The notes under the pieces: generated by a model
Told to the model about the DNA's origin: nothing
What the model saw: the letters and a program-made list of their open reading frames with translations, nothing else
Database searches by the model: none
NCBI RefSeq assembly: GCF_018343535.1
Contig: NZ_JAGYPF010000005.1
Location: 62,001 to 126,000, forward strand
Direction of reading: 5' to 3'
Origin: Neobacillus rhizophilus
GTDB lineage: Bacteria > Bacillota > Bacilli > Bacillales > Cytobacillaceae
Length of the DNA: 64,000 nt
Part shown: piece by piece, positions 35,861 through 44,091 of the stretch
Numbering within the stretch: the first letter of the stretch is position 1
Layout of the letters: each line of letters starts with the position of its first letter
Position numbers and translations under genes: made by a program

Positions 35861-36790
35861 ATGAATAAGAATGAAACGCAGCAAGGGGTTATCTATGCCG
35901 TTGTTTCCTATTTGCTTTGGGGATTGCTGCCAATATATTGGAAACTTTTAGGGGACGTGCAAGCGGAAGAAATACTGGCCAGCCGTGTTGTTTGGTCGTT
36001 TGTTTTTATGCTTGTTATTCTTATTTTTACTAGGAAAATTGGGCTGTTTACTGAGACATTAAGGGGATTTGCAAAAAGGAAAAAGCAAATGTATGCTTTA
36101 ATTGCAGCTTCCTTGTTAATAAGCGTAAACTGGTTTACTTACATTTGGGCGGTAAATAATGGCCATATGATTGAAACAAGCCTTGGATATTATATAAACC
36201 CACTAGTTAGTATTTTATTGGGAATGATTGTCCTGAAGGAAAAGCTATCATTTTATCAATATATATCATTTGGGCTGGCAGCCATTGGCGTATTAATCAT
36301 CAGCATTTCCCATGGCACATTCCCGTGGGTTGCCATTGTTTTGGCGCTGACGTTTGGATTATACGGGCTTGTAAAAAAGCTTGTTAACGTTGAATCATCC
36401 GTTGGATTGACTTTAGAGACGCTGGTAGTAACTCCGCTTGCAGTTATTTATATAGGATATTTGTTTATCAATGGGTCCATGGCGTTTTTGCATAAAGGAA
36501 TTGGCACGGATTTGCTCTTAATAGGGGCAGGTGTCGCAACAGCGGTTCCTCTTTTATATTTTGCAAAGGGAGCGCAAAAAATTCCATTATCATTACTTGG
36601 TTTTTTACAATATATCTCCCCGACTTTAACTTTACTATTAGGGATATTTGTATATCATGAACATTTTTCAAAAGTGCAATTGTTATCCTTCATCTTCATT
36701 TGGTCAGCATTAACCATCTACTCTCTATCCAAAACAAAGCTATTGCCCGGAAAACAGTTTAAATGGAGAAAAGAAAAAAGAGCAATATAA
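35861..36790 (+). CDS. rarD: EamA-family transporter RarD
   Basis: A 309-residue integral membrane protein with about ten hydrophobic helices and two EamA repeats, carrying the RarD signature LLWGLLPIYWKLL near residues 16-28. Known: the RarD subgroup is named from chloramphenicol sensitivity in Pseudomonas; substrates are mostly unknown. ATG 35861 lies after GGGGAT; the 34-codon longer frame lacks membrane or family sequence. Not part of the B. subtilis order that I remember here. Confidence 0.87.
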   Translation: MNKNETQQGVIYAVVSYLLWGLLPIYWKLLGDVQAEEILASRVVWSFVFMLVILIFTRKIGLFTETLRGFAKRKKQMYALIAASLLISVNWFTYIWAVNNGHMIETSLGYYINPLVSILLGMIVLKEKLSFYQYISFGLAAIGVLIISISHGTFPWVAIVLALTFGLYGLVKKLVNVESSVGLTLETLVVTPLAVIYIGYLFINGSMAFLHKGIGTDLLLIGAGVATAVPLLYFAKGAQKIPLSLLGFLQYISPTLTLLLGIFVYHEHFSKVQLLSFIFIWSALTIYSLSKTKLLPGKQFKWRKEKRAI

Positions 36791-36799
36791 TAGATGAGA

Positions 36800-36823
36800 G
36801 CGCCTGACTTTAGTCAGACGCTC
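36800..36823 (+). terminator. Hairpin after rarD, repeated beyond composite element copy 2
   Basis: GCGCCTGACT pairs with AGTCAGACGC-type sequence. It lacks a T tail here. A near copy with a T tail stands at 37555-37577 on the other side of the element. Confidence 0.7.
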
Positions 36824-36827
36824 AGCT

Positions 36828-37553
36828 TGTCGAGAAAGGGTATTTTTCTCGGCAATTTTTTTTGTCCAAACCTAAATTACCAACTTTTATTGTTTATCCC
36901 TGCTAACTGGGCCTGTTGATTTCCGCTCCGGGCACTCGCTTTCCGCGGGGAGCTCCTGGAGCCTCCTCGGCGCTTTGGCGCCTGCGGGGTCTCCAGTGAC
37001 CTCTATTTCCCGCAGGAGTCGAGTACCCTCCGCTCCAATCAACAGGGAGGCAATTCAACCTAAGTATTGCAACACACATTTTCCATCCTTGATAAGTGAG
37101 TTGCAATCTTTTTCATATGCTGGCAGGCTTCAGTAAGAAGAGCCTGTTCTCTTAAATTAGTTAATCCCCGAAATCGGCAATTGCGAAGCCTATGTTAATA
37201 AGGTGGTCATTTGAAACCAGAAACAAATTCATATTCACTTTGGATATACTCTTTTGGCTTAAATATAAATTCACCACTTATTTTATTGGAGTTGAAGGAT
37301 TTAATTGAATACACCTGTTGATTAGCGCGGAAGGCACGAAGACTCCTGCGGGAGTACGGGGCAGGGGAGACCCCGCAGGAGCGAAGCGTCGAGGAGGCTC
37401 CCCGGCACGCCCGCGGAAAGCGAAGTGCCTGGAGCGCCAATCAACAGACTTGTTGAAAAGCCTTAAATTAATTAATTTATAACAAATTAACGGGGTAAAT
37501 CGTTAAGGAAAATAAGTAAAATAAAAGGCTGTAGATAGTTACACGACAGCCTG
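36828..37553 (+). repeat. Composite paired-palindrome element (family C), copy 2, complete
   Basis: Fills the 791-base rarD-nadK2 gap. In order: plus-strand terminator TGTCGAGAAA / TTTCTCGGCA with eight T (36828-36865); left 133-bp block 36913-37045 with ends CTGTTGATT / AATCAACAG; central stem GCAACACAC / GTGAGTTGC; 269-base spacer; right block 37315-37447, an inverted relative of the left one; minus-strand terminator AGGCTGTCG / TACAGCCT near 37520-37553. No credible ORF. Confidence 0.92.
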
Positions 37554-37554
37554 A

Positions 37555-37581
37555 ACGCCTGACTTAGTCAGCCGCTCTTTT
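37555..37581 (-). terminator. Hairpin at the end of nadK2, second copy of the rarD hairpin
   Basis: CGCCTGACTTAGTCAGCCG, two mismatches and one gap against 36800-36823, followed on the plus strand by CTCTTTTTTAT. It can serve nadK2 on the minus strand. Confidence 0.7.
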
Positions 37582-38382
37582 TTATAAGAAGGTTCTCTTT
37601 ACCTTTTCAAAGAAGGAGTTATCCTTTAATTTCAGCGTTTTTAATTTTTTTTTACTTAACTGAATTTTGATTTTATCAACATGGCGAATGCTAAGTGCTT
37701 CATTATCCATCCCCATTGTCGGGTAATCATTTTCCTCTGAAACAACTTTAAGTGTAAGAGCCCTTTCTGCGCTCAAAATAAACGATGCGCCAAGTGTTCG
37801 GTAATTGTTGTTGTTAATTGAAGCAACCTCGCTTACCTGCATGCAGGAGAGAAGCGGATCAACGACCGCCCCCCGCACTGATTTATTGTAGGCAGTGCTT
37901 CCCGTTGGTGTCGCAACAATCAGCCCATCCCCACGGAAGGTTTCAAAATGCACATCATCCACAAAAACATCAATGACAAGAGTTTTAATAATTGACGAGC
38001 GGATGCTGAATTCGTTGAGACACGTAAAAGTTCCTTGCCCATCTACAGAAACGTCGATAAGCGGGTACCGGCGGACCTCCAACTGTTCTTTCAGCATGGC
38101 ATTAATCATGTTAGAGGCTTCGCCAATACGAAAATCACAATACATATTTAAATTGTTTTTTGTGGATATCCCCATATATAGGCAATCTTCACGAAAGCCG
38201 GTTTTTCTGACGGCCTGAAGAAAAGCTCCGTCATCCCCGATACTGGCAATAATATTTGCTTTACGATAATCATTGACAATCGTAAATCCATAGCGCTCAG
38301 TGGCCTCAAAAAGAGGGGCGGCTTTAATGAGGGTATCGTTATCGTGTTTATAATCATAATAAATCATTTGCCTTTCTGGCAT
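37582..38382 (-). CDS. nadK2: NAD kinase, YtdI type
   Basis: A 266-residue ATP-NAD kinase. Seen: catalytic SIGDDGAFL near residues 47-55, the NE of CLNEFSIR near 122 and FRGDGLIVATPTGSTAYN near 148-165. Known: phosphorylates NAD to NADP; Bacillus has two paralogues, and this place matches ytdI (PpnK2). AGGAGG before the ATG. Convergent with rarD across composite element copy 2 and divergent from sppA. Confidence 0.93.
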   Translation of the reverse strand: MPERQMIYYDYKHDNDTLIKAAPLFEATERYGFTIVNDYRKANIIASIGDDGAFLQAVRKTGFREDCLYMGISTKNNLNMYCDFRIGEASNMINAMLKEQLEVRRYPLIDVSVDGQGTFTCLNEFSIRSSIIKTLVIDVFVDDVHFETFRGDGLIVATPTGSTAYNKSVRGAVVDPLLSCMQVSEVASINNNNYRTLGASFILSAERALTLKVVSEENDYPTMGMDNEALSIRHVDKIKIQLSKKKLKTLKLKDNSFFEKVKRTFL

Positions 38383-38538
38383 ATATCGGTCCTCCTGGAA
38401 AAAATTAAAACATATTAGCCCTGTTAAAATCCAAATTTTGATAAAATAATAGTAATCTCAAATTAGTTTAGCATTTTTTTGAAACAATATGAGAACAGCT
38501 AGGGAAATTTAACAAAATCGTTAAAAAGGGGGATACAT

Positions 38539-39549
38539 ATGAGTGGTAAGCGCTGGGCCGCACTTGGAATTGCGGCGGCATTATTTATTTTTTCAATTCT
38601 AATTAACTTTTTGTCAGCATTTGCTTTTAAAGGTATCAAAACAGATTTTAGTGAATTGATGGCCGCAGGGGAAGAACCCTTTACGGAAGAAGTTGTGGAT
38701 GCTGGAAGCGAATTAAAGAAAATAGTCATCCTCGATGTGGATGGGGTCATTCAGGATACAGGAGAAACGGGCTCGCTCTTGCAAAGCTCAGGCTATAATC
38801 ATCAGGGCTTTATGAAAAAACTGAACCATATTAAAGAGGATGATTCCGTGAAGGGGGTCATTATCAGGGTCAACTCCCCAGGTGGCGGCGTCGTTGAAAG
38901 TGCGGAAATTCACGATAAGCTGAAGGAAATTCAGAAAGAAACGAAAAAGCCGGTTTATATTTCAATGGGGTCCATGGCCGCTTCGGGAGGCTATTATATT
39001 TCAACCGCTGCTAAGAAAATCTATGCCAGTCCCGAGACTTTGACAGGGAGCCTCGGGGTAATCATGGAAGGAATCAATTATAAGGGGTTAGCAGATAAAT
39101 ACGGAGTTGATTTTGTCACGATAAAGAGCGGTAAGTATAAGGATATTATGAGTCCGACAAGAGAAATGACCGAGGAAGAGCGGCAAATCCTACAAAAGAT
39201 GATTGATAACTCTTATGACGGATTTGTTAAAGTCATTTCAGATGGCAGGGGGATGACTATCGACCAGGTTAAACAGATTGCTGATGGCCGTGTTTACGAC
39301 GGACATCAGGCAAAGGAATTGAAACTGATTGATGGGTTTGGATACCTAGATGATGTTATTTCGGAAATGAAGAAAAATGAAAAGCTAAAAGGTGCAAAAG
39401 TAGTCCGTTATACGGATGACCTTGGCTTTGCCTCCATGTTTCAATTTCAAGCACAAAAATGGCTAGGCGACAGTGCGGAAATGGCCGGTTTGATGAAAAT
39501 CCTTTCCAAACCAAATTCACCGCGTCTCATGTATCTATATGCGGAATAG
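38539..39549 (+). CDS. sppA: Signal peptide peptidase SppA
   Basis: A 336-residue membrane-anchored Ser/Lys peptidase of family S49, short form. Seen: one N-terminal membrane segment (about residues 8-28), nucleophile Ser about 149 in GSMAASGGYY, general base Lys 199 in IKSGKYKD. Known: degrades released signal peptides at the membrane; in B. subtilis also linked to lantibiotic resistance. AAAGGGGG precedes the ATG. Followed after 11 bases by yteJ, forming an operon. Confidence 0.96.
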   Translation: MSGKRWAALGIAAALFIFSILINFLSAFAFKGIKTDFSELMAAGEEPFTEEVVDAGSELKKIVILDVDGVIQDTGETGSLLQSSGYNHQGFMKKLNHIKEDDSVKGVIIRVNSPGGGVVESAEIHDKLKEIQKETKKPVYISMGSMAASGGYYISTAAKKIYASPETLTGSLGVIMEGINYKGLADKYGVDFVTIKSGKYKDIMSPTREMTEEERQILQKMIDNSYDGFVKVISDGRGMTIDQVKQIADGRVYDGHQAKELKLIDGFGYLDDVISEMKKNEKLKGAKVVRYTDDLGFASMFQFQAQKWLGDSAEMAGLMKILSKPNSPRLMYLYAE

Positions 39550-39560
39550 GGGGAAAGCAG

Positions 39561-39998
39561 ATGGACACGAATGAAGTAAGGCCTGTTCGATACGCCGGTT
39601 TTTGGATGCGCTTTTGGGCATTTCTGCTCGACTTGATAGTTGTAGGCAGTATAGAACGAATATTAATTAATCCTCTTTTCCGCTTATTGGATACATCTTT
39701 ATCTGAATTTAATATGTTTTCACCTGTTTCTATCTCATCAGCAGTGATCTTTTATTTATATTTTGTATTGATGACCAAGTTTTTTAACCAAACGCTCGGA
39801 AAAATGGTATTTGGACTGAAAGTCATAAACCTTGATCAGGAAAAGCTTACATGGGGGACGGTTTTGTTTAGGGAATGGATTGGCCGCTTTATTTCTGCTA
39901 CGATCTTTATCGGCTATATAACCGTCGCCTTTTTACCTAAAAAACAAGGTTTGCACGACCTTTTTACTGATACGACCGTTATTCATACTGAATCATAA
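39561..39998 (+). CDS. yteJ: RDD-family membrane protein YteJ
   Basis: A 145-residue integral membrane protein with three to four hydrophobic helices. Seen: the RDD-type pattern YAGFWMRFWAFLLDLIVVG (residues about 10-28) and LRKMVFGLK-like GKMVFGLKVINL. Known: SppA activity in B. subtilis is inhibited by the membrane protein YteJ (SppI), so the pairing is functional. ATG 39561 follows AGGGGGAAAG; the longer frame starts within sppA and is rejected. Confidence 0.92.
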   Translation: MDTNEVRPVRYAGFWMRFWAFLLDLIVVGSIERILINPLFRLLDTSLSEFNMFSPVSISSAVIFYLYFVLMTKFFNQTLGKMVFGLKVINLDQEKLTWGTVLFREWIGRFISATIFIGYITVAFLPKKQGLHDLFTDTTVIHTES

Positions 39999-40003
39999 TA
40001 CAG

Positions 40004-40034
40004 CCTGCCGAATCAATTCGGCAGGTTTATTTTT
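40004..40034 (+). terminator. Terminator after sppA-yteJ
   Basis: CCTGCCGAA (40004-40012) pairs with TTCGGCAGG (40017-40025), followed by TTTATTTTTT. Confidence 0.88.
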
Positions 40035-40068
40035 TCTCCTATGGGAAATAATAGCAGGTTGAAAGGTT

Positions 40069-40764
40069 GTGAAAACGTTGATCTGGCTGTTGGCATCCCT
40101 GATAATTCTTTTTCTCTTATTTATTCTCATCCTTTTCACTAAACTGACGATTCTGCTGACTTATTTCCATCACAATGATAATGATGACTTAAAGGTAGAG
40201 TTTAGGATTTGGTTTGGGCTTATTAGGTATAAGAAAAGCATCCCATTAATCAAGGTAGATGAAGATTCCCCGAGCATTGTTGTTAAAAGCAGCACCGAAA
40301 CAGGAAATGCCGAAAGTTCCAAACCGAAGGTGACCCAAATTACAAATAAAGACGTGAAGTCCTACTGGAAACGTACCCAGGATCTCTTAAAAAACGTAAA
40401 GGGTCTTCAAATTATCATCAGGAAATTTTCACAAAAAATAAGTATTAAAGAATTTGAATGGCAGACTATGATTGGTATAGGTGATGCAGCACATACAGCC
40501 ATTTTGACAGGAGCTCTTTGGACATTGAAAGGATCGGTTATCGGGGTTCTCAGTCAATATTTAAAACTCAAAACATCGCCAAAATTAAGCATAACTCCTC
40601 AATTTCAAGGAAGCGTAGTCCAAACTTATTTTCAATGTATTTTTCAGTTTCGAATCGGGTATGCTATTTTAGCAGGATTAAAACTGATTAAATTTTGGAA
40701 GGGGGGAAAACCGCCTTTCAAAAATAAATCTAATTTTTCAAATGATAGAACCAAATCAATTTGA
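40069..40764 (+). CDS. ytfI: YtfI, DUF2953 family protein
   Basis: A 231-residue protein with an N-terminal membrane helix (about residues 4-26) and a DUF2953 domain (EFRIWFGLIRYKKSIP; later IGIGDAAHTAILTGALWTL). Known: upstream of ytfJ in spore-formers and likely sporulation-linked. The start is ambiguous: GTG 40069 or TTG 40078, with only weak AAAGG or GCAGG sites. It ends 17 bases before the ytfJ ATG, so the two are one operon. Confidence 0.85.
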   Translation: MKTLIWLLASLIILFLLFILILFTKLTILLTYFHHNDNDDLKVEFRIWFGLIRYKKSIPLIKVDEDSPSIVVKSSTETGNAESSKPKVTQITNKDVKSYWKRTQDLLKNVKGLQIIIRKFSQKISIKEFEWQTMIGIGDAAHTAILTGALWTLKGSVIGVLSQYLKLKTSPKLSITPQFQGSVVQTYFQCIFQFRIGYAILAGLKLIKFWKGGKPPFKNKSNFSNDRTKSI

Positions 40765-40781
40765 AAGAGGAGGAGACAGCT

Positions 40782-41261
40782 ATGTCTGATCATCCAATTC
40801 AAGGTTTAATGACAACAGCGATGGAAAGCTTAAAGGAAATGATTGATGTGAACACCATCATCGGAGATCCTGTGGAAACTCCGGATGGAAGTGTCATCCT
40901 GACTGTTTCCAGGGTAGGCTTTGGATTTGCAGCGGGAGGCAGCGAGTTCAAAATGGATACATCACAAGGCCAAGGACAAGGCGGTCAAGGGGGCCAAAGC
41001 CAGGGCGGGCTGAAGCTTCCATTTGGCGGTGGTAGTGGTGCCGGTGTATCGATTACCCCAATTGCCTTTTTAATTGTCAATTCACAAGGGGTTAAGATGC
41101 TTCATTTAGACGAAAGCACACACTTATATGAGAAAATCCTTGAGCTTGCGCCTCAGGCAGTTGACAAGATTCAGCAGATGTTCGCGAAAAAGGATGAGGC
41201 AAAACAGCAGAGCAGCCCGCAATATCAAAATAACCAGGCAAAGCATGATTTTGATATATAA
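40782..41261 (+). CDS. ytfJ: GerW-family spore protein YtfJ
   Basis: A 159-residue protein of the YtfJ/GerW family. Seen: start HPIQGLMTTAMESLKEM, GDPVETPDGSVILTVSRVG, a Gly/Gln-rich linker (GQGQGGQGGQSQGG, about residues 62-77), then GAGVSITPIAFLIVN. Known: GerW is a forespore protein needed for germination in Bacillus. ATG 40782 follows AGAGGAGGAG; the 7-codon longer frame would swallow that site. Confidence 0.93.
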   Translation: MSDHPIQGLMTTAMESLKEMIDVNTIIGDPVETPDGSVILTVSRVGFGFAAGGSEFKMDTSQGQGQGGQGGQSQGGLKLPFGGGSGAGVSITPIAFLIVNSQGVKMLHLDESTHLYEKILELAPQAVDKIQQMFAKKDEAKQQSSPQYQNNQAKHDFDI

Positions 41262-41268
41262 GTTGAAA

Positions 41269-41311
41269 GGTTAATCTTCCAAACCACTTTAGGAAGGTTA
41301 ACTTTTTTCAT
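41269..41311 (+). terminator. Terminator after ytfJ
   Basis: GGTTAATCTTCC pairs with GGAAGGTTAAC (one bulge), followed by TTTTTT. Confidence 0.82.
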
Positions 41312-41455
41312 GATGGAGGCTCTACCAATGTGTTCTTTCTAAAAGTCTTAATAATTGCAAAAATAGTATTGAAAGGATATATTTACTCTGTACATATTCA
41401 AAGTGAGCAGGTTTTATTGCCTGATTTACTTGAACAGACAAAGGAGGATGTAAAG

Positions 41456-41956
41456 ATGGCAAATGTTACATTTAAGGGAAATCCGGTTACTCTATTAGGC
41501 AATGAGGTAAAAGTAGGAGACAAAGCTCCTAATTTCACAGTACTTGCCAATGACTTATCAGAAGTTACTTTAGACAACACCAAGGGGCAGGTTCGTTTAA
41601 TCACTTCCGTTCCATCATTGGATACTGGGGTTTGTGATGCAGAAACACGCCGCTTTAACGAAGAAGCAAACAGTTTAGGTAATGTTAAAATTTTAACTGT
41701 AAGCGTGGACCTTCCATTTGCTCAAAAACGCTGGTGTGCAGCAGCTGGCATCGAAAATGTCCAAACCTTATCTGACCACCGTGACCTTTCTTTTGGAGAA
41801 GCTTACGGAGTAGCAATTGAAGGCTTAAGATTATTAACTCGTGCTGTATTTGTAGTTGATTCAAGCGATACTGTAACATATGTTGAGTATGTAAGCGAAG
41901 CTACGAATCATCCAAATTACGAAGCGGCTCTTGAAGCAGCAAAAAGCGCTAAGTAA
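41456..41956 (+). CDS. tpx: Thiol peroxidase Tpx
   Basis: A 166-residue 2-Cys atypical peroxiredoxin. Seen: peroxidatic Cys about 60 in SLDTGVCDAETRRF and resolving Cys about 94 in KRWCAAAG. Known: reduces hydroperoxides with thioredoxin in the cytoplasm. ATG 41456 follows AAAGGAGGATG; the 42-codon upstream frame is leader sequence. Probably monocistronic, ending at 42147-42175 after a family A repeat. Confidence 0.96.
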   Translation: MANVTFKGNPVTLLGNEVKVGDKAPNFTVLANDLSEVTLDNTKGQVRLITSVPSLDTGVCDAETRRFNEEANSLGNVKILTVSVDLPFAQKRWCAAAGIENVQTLSDHRDLSFGEAYGVAIEGLRLLTRAVFVVDSSDTVTYVEYVSEATNHPNYEAALEAAKSAK

Positions 41957-41959
41957 TAA

Positions 41960-42135
41960 GAAAAGCGGAAGCGCCTTCGGAACAAGCACAGCTTGTTCCT
42001 GCGAGGATTATTCGAAGGAGCTTTCCTTAGTGTACAGGGGCGACAGGCATAAGACGAGCCGGCGAGAAGGCTGTTTTTTAGCCTTCTTGACCGATTGGCT
42101 TATGACCCCGAGCCCCTAGGCGCTGGAGCTGGACA
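41960..42135 (-). repeat. Family A palindromic repeat, copy 2
   Basis: Inverted relative to copy 1 (5993-6117). It shares AAGCGGAAGCGCCTT, GGGGCGACAGGCATAAGAC, GAGCCGGCGAG, TTGGCTTATGACCCCGAG and CCCCTAGGCGCTG. The central stem is AGAAGGCT / AGCCTTCT instead of GGAGG / CCTCC, so pairing is kept while sequence changes. It has an extra segment with its own hairpin GGAACAAGC / GCTTGTTCC at about 41979-41999. Confidence 0.85.
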
Positions 42136-42146
42136 GTAATTAAATG

Positions 42147-42175
42147 AAGGCCTCCGCCGCGGCGGGGCCTTTTTA
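42147..42175 (+). terminator. Terminator downstream of tpx and the family A repeat
   Basis: AAGGCCTCCGCC pairs with GGCGGGGCCTT, followed by TTTAG. Confidence 0.8.
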
Positions 42176-42253
42176 GCTAATAGGAAAGTATAAATTCAAC
42201 TACGCCTCTGTCTTCGTCCTATCGGACTCGCCAGTCGGCAAGTTTACATTTAT
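42176..42253 (-). repeat. Family B double-hairpin element
   Basis: On the minus strand: CTTGCCGACTGGCGAG, then GTCC-GATA-GGAC, then GAAGACAGAGGCGTAG and TTGAATTTATACTTTCC. It ends 14 bases before the ytxK start, so it would form part of a ytxK leader if transcribed. Confidence 0.82.
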
Positions 42254-42266
42254 AGTGAGGTGTAAT

Positions 42267-43250
42267 ATGAATATTTCTTCAACTGAAAAATTGTTTACAA
42301 TTTTTAATGAAACAGCTTTAGTCTTACAGGAAGAATTAGATTGTTCTTTTTTGGAAGCTTTAGCGGAGACCGGTGAGAATCTTTTCCAAGCCTCTATCCT
42401 TCAGGAAGAACTAAGTGAATTAACGCTAAAAAGACTGAAAAAGCAATATGAAGAGATAGATTTGGAGAAATACTCAAATGAGGATATTCGTAAGGCATTT
42501 CAGCTGGTTATTCTGAAAGGCATGAAAGAAAATGTTCAGCCCAACCATCAAATGACTCCTGATTCCGTTGGGATGCTCATTGCGTATTTGGTTGAGCGTT
42601 TTATTAAGATACCATCCTTCCGTTTGCTTGACCCTGCAGTTGGTACCGGGAATTTATTAATGACGATACTAAACCATGTTCATAAAGAAATTGCGGCTGT
42701 TGGGGTAGAGATTGATGATCTTTTAATAAAGCTTGCTTATGTAAATGCAAATTTACAAGAACATCCGGTCCAGTTCTTTAATCAGGATAGCCTTGAACCA
42801 TTATTTATTGAATCAGTTGATGCAGTAGTGGCGGATTTGCCGATTGGATTTTATCCAAATGATATTCGAGCAGCAGATTACCAGCTAAAAGCGAAAGAGG
42901 GTCATTCCTATTCGCATCATTTGTTTATTGAGCAAAGCGTCCGCCATACGAAACCGGGGGGCTATTTATTCTTCCTCATCCCTAATGGGCTTTTTGAGAG
43001 CCCCCAAGCTGGACAACTCCATGAGTTTTTAAAGGAAGAGGTAATCATTCAAGGGCTAATGCAGCTGCCAAACAGCATGTTCCGTGATAAAAATGACGCA
43101 AAAAGCATTTTGGTTGTGCAGAAAAAAGGTGAGGAGGTAAAGCCGCCAAAACAGGCGTTGCTTGTCAATCTTCCAAGTCTATCCAATCGTCAGGAAATGG
43201 ATAAAATTTTAGTGAATATCGAAAAATGGTTCCAGGAAAACAAAGGGTGA
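42267..43250 (+). CDS. ytxK: YtxK, class I SAM-dependent (N6-adenine-type) methyltransferase
   Basis: A 327-residue protein. Seen: helical N-terminal domain (about residues 1-95), SAM-binding LDPAVGTGNLLMTIL (about 120) and ADLPIGFYP near 190 in place of the (D/N)PPY catalytic motif, then KPGGYLFFLIPNGLFES. Known: YtxK precedes ackA in B. subtilis; substrate unknown. The altered NPPY motif makes DNA methylation doubtful. ATG 42267 follows GTGAGGTG. Confidence 0.88.
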   Translation: MNISSTEKLFTIFNETALVLQEELDCSFLEALAETGENLFQASILQEELSELTLKRLKKQYEEIDLEKYSNEDIRKAFQLVILKGMKENVQPNHQMTPDSVGMLIAYLVERFIKIPSFRLLDPAVGTGNLLMTILNHVHKEIAAVGVEIDDLLIKLAYVNANLQEHPVQFFNQDSLEPLFIESVDAVVADLPIGFYPNDIRAADYQLKAKEGHSYSHHLFIEQSVRHTKPGGYLFFLIPNGLFESPQAGQLHEFLKEEVIIQGLMQLPNSMFRDKNDAKSILVVQKKGEEVKPPKQALLVNLPSLSNRQEMDKILVNIEKWFQENKG

Positions 43251-43265
43251 TGTTAAAAGTCACCT

Positions 43266-43882
43266 CAGATTGTCGAGAAAGGGTATTTTTCTCGGCATTT
43301 TTTTATTTTGTCTAAATCTAGATTACGGCTTTTTAAATTAATTGATTATTTCTGCATAGGGGCCTGTTGATTTCCGCTCCGGGCACTCGCTTTCCGCGGG
43401 GAGTTCCTGGAGCCTCCTCGGCGCAATAGCGCCTGTGGGGTCTCCAGTGACCTCTATATCCCGCAGGAGTCGAGTGCCCTCCGCTCCAATCAACAGGGAG
43501 GCAAACAACCTAATGTATTGCAACACACTTTTCTAAACCTGCTAGGTGTGTTGTGAAGGTGGACATCTGGAACTAATCTTCAATAGACAAAATTAATTAT
43601 TTACTCGGCTAGACTCTTTTGGCTTAAACATTTAATTCATCACTTATTTTTAATTAATTATTGTGGGTAATGGTCTTTATTGGAAACACCTGTTGATTGG
43701 CGCGGAAGGCACGAAGACTCCTGCGGGAGTACGGGGCAGGGGAGACCCCGCAGGAGTGAAGCGACGAGGAGACTCCGCGGCACGCCCGCGGAAAGCGAAG
43801 TGCCTGGAGCGCTAAATCAACAGACTTGTTGAAAGCCTAAAACTAGTGAATAAAAGGCTATCAAAAGTTGTTCGACAGCCTG
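43266..43882 (+). repeat. Composite paired-palindrome element (family C), copy 3, complete
   Basis: Occupies most of the 841-base ytxK-ackA gap. In order: plus terminator TGTCGAGAAA / TTTCTCGGCA with T-run (43270-43307); left block 43364-43496; central stem CAACACAC / GTGTGTTG (43523-43556); 193-base spacer; right block 43690-43823; minus-strand terminator AGGCTGTCG / ATAGCCT. Near-identical GGGTGATGTTAAAA stands at both outer sides (43245 and 43883). Confidence 0.92.
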
Positions 43883-43944
43883 GGGTGATGTTAAAATAAC
43901 CTTTTTTCTATTTTAAGAAAAATGGGAATTTAATTATTATTTGC

Positions 43945-43958
43945 CGAAAACGCTGCCA
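43945..43958 (+). promoter_or_regulatory. Candidate cre site upstream of ackA
   Basis: CGAAAACGCTGCCA matches the cre consensus TGWAANCGNTNWCA at 12 of 14 positions. A -35-like TTGACC lies at 43966-43971, though no good -10 is spaced from it. Known: CcpA activates ackA from an upstream cre in B. subtilis. Activation here is inferred. Confidence 0.5.
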
Positions 43959-44091
43959 CTTTAAATTGACCTTGAAATGTATGTTCTTCAGTGTTTAAAT
44001 GTGAAGTTGAGGGAGATAAACAAGAACGGTTTGCACAAAATAAAAGTGGGTATATGTCTATAGTTCGGTTTAAAAAAGGAGCGTTTAGCAA

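Noticed and set aside
37207..37440. Open frames inside composite elements (for example 16836-17156, 36903-37106, 37207-37440, 43338-43526, 47887-48162, 48189-48383, 48423-48620)
   Set aside because: They translate GC-rich palindromes, recur on both strands, lack ribosome binding sites and resemble no protein.
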